A stretch of 5,812 bases of DNA, from the NCBI GenBank assembly GCA_947453875.1, contig CANGIH010000186.1, positions 1-5,812 on the forward strand, given 5' to 3'. The first letter of the stretch is position 1; the number at the start of each line of letters is the position of its first letter. Of this stretch, positions 3,684-5,812 are shown piece by piece. The notes under the pieces were generated by a model that was given only the letters and a program-made list of their open reading frames with translations, was not told the DNA's origin and did not search any database. Source of the stretch: Planctomycetaceae bacterium (GTDB taxonomy: Bacteria; Planctomycetota; Planctomycetia; Pirellulales; UBA1268). The position numbers and the translations under genes were made by a program.

Positions 3684-5510
3684 ATGGTTCTCGAAGAGGC
3701 GATTCCGAAGTTCTCGCAGTGGATCGGTCCGGCGTTCCTTTGGTACCTGTTCGCCGCCAGCCTTCTGGCGGTGATCGCCGCCGCGGCGTCATGGCTCGTG
3801 CAATCGGCCGTTTACGGCCCCCTTCAGGCCGGTGACCGCGTCTACCGCGGGATCCTTTCCGGCGTGGCGGATCTTCTCGGGATGTCGCCCCGCCGGATCT
3901 GGGCACTGGCGAGGTTGGCGATCCAGGAATCGCTGCGGCGCAACGTGCTGGTGGTGCTTGCGCTGTTTGCCATCCTCGTGCTCTTCGCCGGCTGGTTCCT
4001 CGATCCGACGAGCGTGAACCCCGGCAAGCTCTATCTCGGCTTCATCCTCGCTGCCACTAACTTCCTCGTCTGCCTGGTGACGCTCATCCTCTCGGTCTTC
4101 AGCCTGCCAGCCGACTTCAAGGCCAAGGCCATCCAGACGGTGACCACCAAGCCGGTGCGAACGGGTGAGATCGTCCTTGGACGCATGCTCGGCTTCGCCA
4201 TCGTCGGCACGGCCCTCCTGGCGATCATGGCGGCAGTGGGGTGGGGATTCGTCGTCCGCAGCGTGCAACACTCCCACGAACTCCTCGCGGAGGATGTCGT
4301 CGAGATCCGCTCCGATGACGGGGCGCTGGCCGGCTTCGAGGGGCGCACGAGCCTCGACCGCGGGCATCGTCACCGCATCGAACTGGCCGCCGATGGCAGT
4401 GGCCGCACCGACCACATCCAGGGCCACCGCCACGAGATCGTGGCCAGCACGGCGGGCGGAGCCACCACCTACCGCCTCGGGCCCCCCGAGGGGCTCCTCG
4501 AGGCACGCAAGCCGTTGCGGGGAACTCTCCGATTCCTCGATCGCGAAGGCCGGCCGAGCGCCAAGGGCATCAGCGTCGGCGCCGAGTGGTCCTACCGGCA
4601 GTACATCGAGGGAGGCAAACTCGCCTCCGCGATCTGGACATTCGATGGCGTGACGGAGGCCGACTTCCCCGATGAACTGCCCCTTGAGATGCTCGTTCGC
4701 GTGTTCCGCACCCACAAGGGGAACATCGAGAAGGGGATCGCCGGGAGCGTCCGGGTCCGCAATCCGACCAGCGGCCTTCAGTCTGATCCCCACTACTTCA
4801 CCGCCAAGGAATTCACCATCGACGAGTGGCGGATTCCGAGGACCCTCTCGACGACGACGTCCGATGGGGGCACGAAGCAGGTCGACCTGTACCGCGACAT
4901 CGTCTCCGACGGCCGTGTCGAGGTGGTCCTGCAGTGCCTCGAACCGGCTCAGTATTTCGGAGTCGCGCAGGCCGATTTTTACGTCCGCAGTGGCAGTGGT
5001 TCGTTCGTCTGGAACTACATCAAGAGTTGCCTCGGTATCTGGTTTTCGATGCTCATCGTCACGGCTCTCGGCGTGATGTTCAGCACGTTCCTCGCCGGGC
5101 CTGTGGCATTGCTCGCCACGCTGTCGGTGATTCTCGTCGGGCAGTTCCGCGAGTTCATCCAACGCCTCTTCCAGAGCCAAGTGACAGGTGACTCCACGAT
5201 CGCTCCCGGCGGCGGGCCGATCGAGTCCTTCTACCGCCTCGTCACGCAGACGGCGATCACGCTCGATCTCGAGCAGACCCCGTTCGTCGCGGCGATGAAG
5301 GGGATCGACACGGTCCTGCTCGCGCCGATGCGTCTCGGGGCGGGGCTCTTTCCGTCGCTTTCCTCGCTGGGAACGGGGGATTTTGTCTCCGGCGGATTCG
5401 ACATCCCCGCCGACCTCATCGCGGCACATGCGACCGAGACTTTTGGGTATCTGCTGGCATTCTTCATCATTGGGGCACTGTGCCTGCGGGCACGGGAGGT
5501 GGCGTCATGA
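3684..5510 (+). CDS. ABC transporter permease with large extracytoplasmic domain
   Basis: The 608-residue membrane protein is the likely partner of the upstream ATPase. Predicted membrane segments by eye are residues 14-43, 86-107, 115-140, 168-191, 446-470, 472-487 and 585-602. A cytoplasmic loop (141-167, FKAKAIQTVTTKPVRTGEIVLGR) is characteristic of ABC-2-type permeases, where KPV and EIVLGR contact the ATPase region. MSPRRIWALARLAIQESLRRNVL (67-89) is the usual amphipathic entry to the core fold. Residues about 192-445 form one large soluble domain, probably outside the cytoplasmic membrane. Near its start are three HxH motifs: H196/H198, H228/H230 and H248/H250, the last two each within GHRH. 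The C-terminus ends in the family-like LRAREVAS. The start at 3684 has only a G-rich, weak ribosome binding sequence, so translation may depend on the upstream gene or on the G-rich leader. The substrate is not identifiable; export of a lipid, drug or polymer are all possible. The stop overlaps the next gene. Confidence 0.9.
   Translation: MVLEEAIPKFSQWIGPAFLWYLFAASLLAVIAAAASWLVQSAVYGPLQAGDRVYRGILSGVADLLGMSPRRIWALARLAIQESLRRNVLVVLALFAILVLFAGWFLDPTSVNPGKLYLGFILAATNFLVCLVTLILSVFSLPADFKAKAIQTVTTKPVRTGEIVLGRMLGFAIVGTALLAIMAAVGWGFVVRSVQHSHELLAEDVVEIRSDDGALAGFEGRTSLDRGHRHRIELAADGSGRTDHIQGHRHEIVASTAGGATTYRLGPPEGLLEARKPLRGTLRFLDREGRPSAKGISVGAEWSYRQYIEGGKLASAIWTFDGVTEADFPDELPLEMLVRVFRTHKGNIEKGIAGSVRVRNPTSGLQSDPHYFTAKEFTIDEWRIPRTLSTTTSDGGTKQVDLYRDIVSDGRVEVVLQCLEPAQYFGVAQADFYVRSGSGSFVWNYIKSCLGIWFSMLIVTALGVMFSTFLAGPVALLATLSVILVGQFREFIQRLFQSQVTGDSTIAPGGGPIESFYRLVTQTAITLDLEQTPFVAAMKGIDTVLLAPMRLGAGLFPSLSSLGTGDFVSGGFDIPADLIAAHATETFGYLLAFFIIGALCLRAREVAS
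5494..5499 (+). promoter_or_regulatory. Ribosome binding site for the third operon gene
   Basis: GGGAGG lies inside the last permease codons, 7 nt before the ATG at 5507. It is the strongest Shine-Dalgarno sequence in the window and supports the ATGA-overlap start. Confidence 0.7.
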
Positions 5511-5812
5511 ACAGGGATCAACCGCAGCCACGCGACGCGCGCAGTCAGGGAGCCGGGCGGGCGCCTTCCCCGCGGGACAGGTCGCTCGCCGGCAAGGCCT
5601 CGTGGTTCGGCCTGCGGCCGGCGACGCTCTTGGCCCTGGTGGGAATCGCCGCCCTGCTCGTACCCCTGTCAGCCCTCAGCCAGCCTGCCGATTCGGCGAG
5701 CGAAGGGGGCAAGCTCGCGCAACTCCGCAAGCAGTTCGGGCTCTCACAGACCAACCTCGGTGAGGTCGATCCTTCCAGCGAGACGATCCGTCTGGCGACG
5801 CTCGGTCTCAAG
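5507..5812 (+). CDS. Membrane-anchored protein of unknown function (3' end cut by window)
   Basis: The reading frame opens at ATG 5507, which overlaps the permease stop as ATGA. It remains open for 102 codons to the window edge, so only the N-terminus is visible. Residues 1-35 are hydrophilic, rich in Arg, Pro, Gln and Ser. Residues 36-58 are one hydrophobic segment (LRPATLLALVGIAALLVPLSAL), best read as a signal anchor with the N-terminus in the cytoplasm. What follows is a soluble stretch (LAQLRKQFGLSQTNLGEVDPSSETIRLATLGLK). It resembles conserved planctomycete hypothetical membrane proteins encoded next to ABC-2 transporters, but this is recall only and no domain can be named. Strong ribosome binding and translational coupling to the permease suggest the product works with the transporter, perhaps as a periplasm-facing accessory. 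Confidence 0.75.
   Translation, partial: MNRDQPQPRDARSQGAGRAPSPRDRSLAGKASWFGLRPATLLALVGIAALLVPLSALSQPADSASEGGKLAQLRKQFGLSQTNLGEVDPSSETIRLATLGLK

Noticed and set aside
3789..5429. 546-codon minus-strand open frame opposite the permease gene
   Set aside because: It is a GC-skew shadow rich in Asp, Glu, Arg and His, without a domain or ribosome binding site. The plus-strand frame has clear membrane segments and operon context.

Overview
The window is GC-rich bacterial DNA carrying five protein-coding regions; no rRNA, tRNA, transposase or CRISPR array is visible. The best taxonomic clue is the minus-strand gene at 1183-2223. It is a pilin-like protein with a GFTLVE prepilin motif at one end and an H-X9-DG motif at the other (the DUF1559 family), which is greatly expanded in Planctomycetes. 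The Gly/Met-rich secreted protein and the GHxH-containing ABC permease also look like planctomycete (probably Pirellulales-type) proteins. This assignment rests on recall of protein families, not on a search.

Layout. Positions 1-277 hold no convincing gene but contain a diverged direct duplication of a leader-like segment, offset by about 163 bp. A plus-strand gene (278-1150) encodes a small exported protein with a central Met/Gly repeat. It converges on the minus-strand DUF1559 gene (1183-2223), with a short hairpin (1174-1191) at the junction. Upstream of the DUF1559 gene is an AT-rich island holding a good sigma-70-type promoter (TTGACA, 16 bp, AATAAT) and a perfect 19-bp 9-1-9 palindrome that closely resembles a Fur box, with a second degenerate copy overlapping the -10. 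The remaining intergenic DNA up to 2639 has GC-rich hairpins and no gene.

From 2640 a plus-strand operon runs off the right edge. It comprises an ABC-2-type ATPase (2640-3560), a 123-bp gap with a perfect 16-bp palindrome, a 608-residue permease with a large extracytoplasmic domain (3684-5510), and a third gene that overlaps the permease stop by ATGA (5507 onward). The third product is an N-terminally anchored membrane protein of unknown function, cut by the window edge.

How they work together. The ATPase and permease should form one transporter whose substrate cannot be read from the sequence. The tightly coupled third gene is a candidate accessory or partner protein. The Gly/Met protein and the DUF1559 protein are probably both envelope or exported proteins, but they are transcribed toward each other and so are not co-transcribed. 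The two most interesting signals are the Fur-like operator in front of a DUF1559 pseudopilin, implying metal- or stress-responsive control of a family with almost no known function, and the three HxH motifs in the extracytoplasmic domain of the permease.
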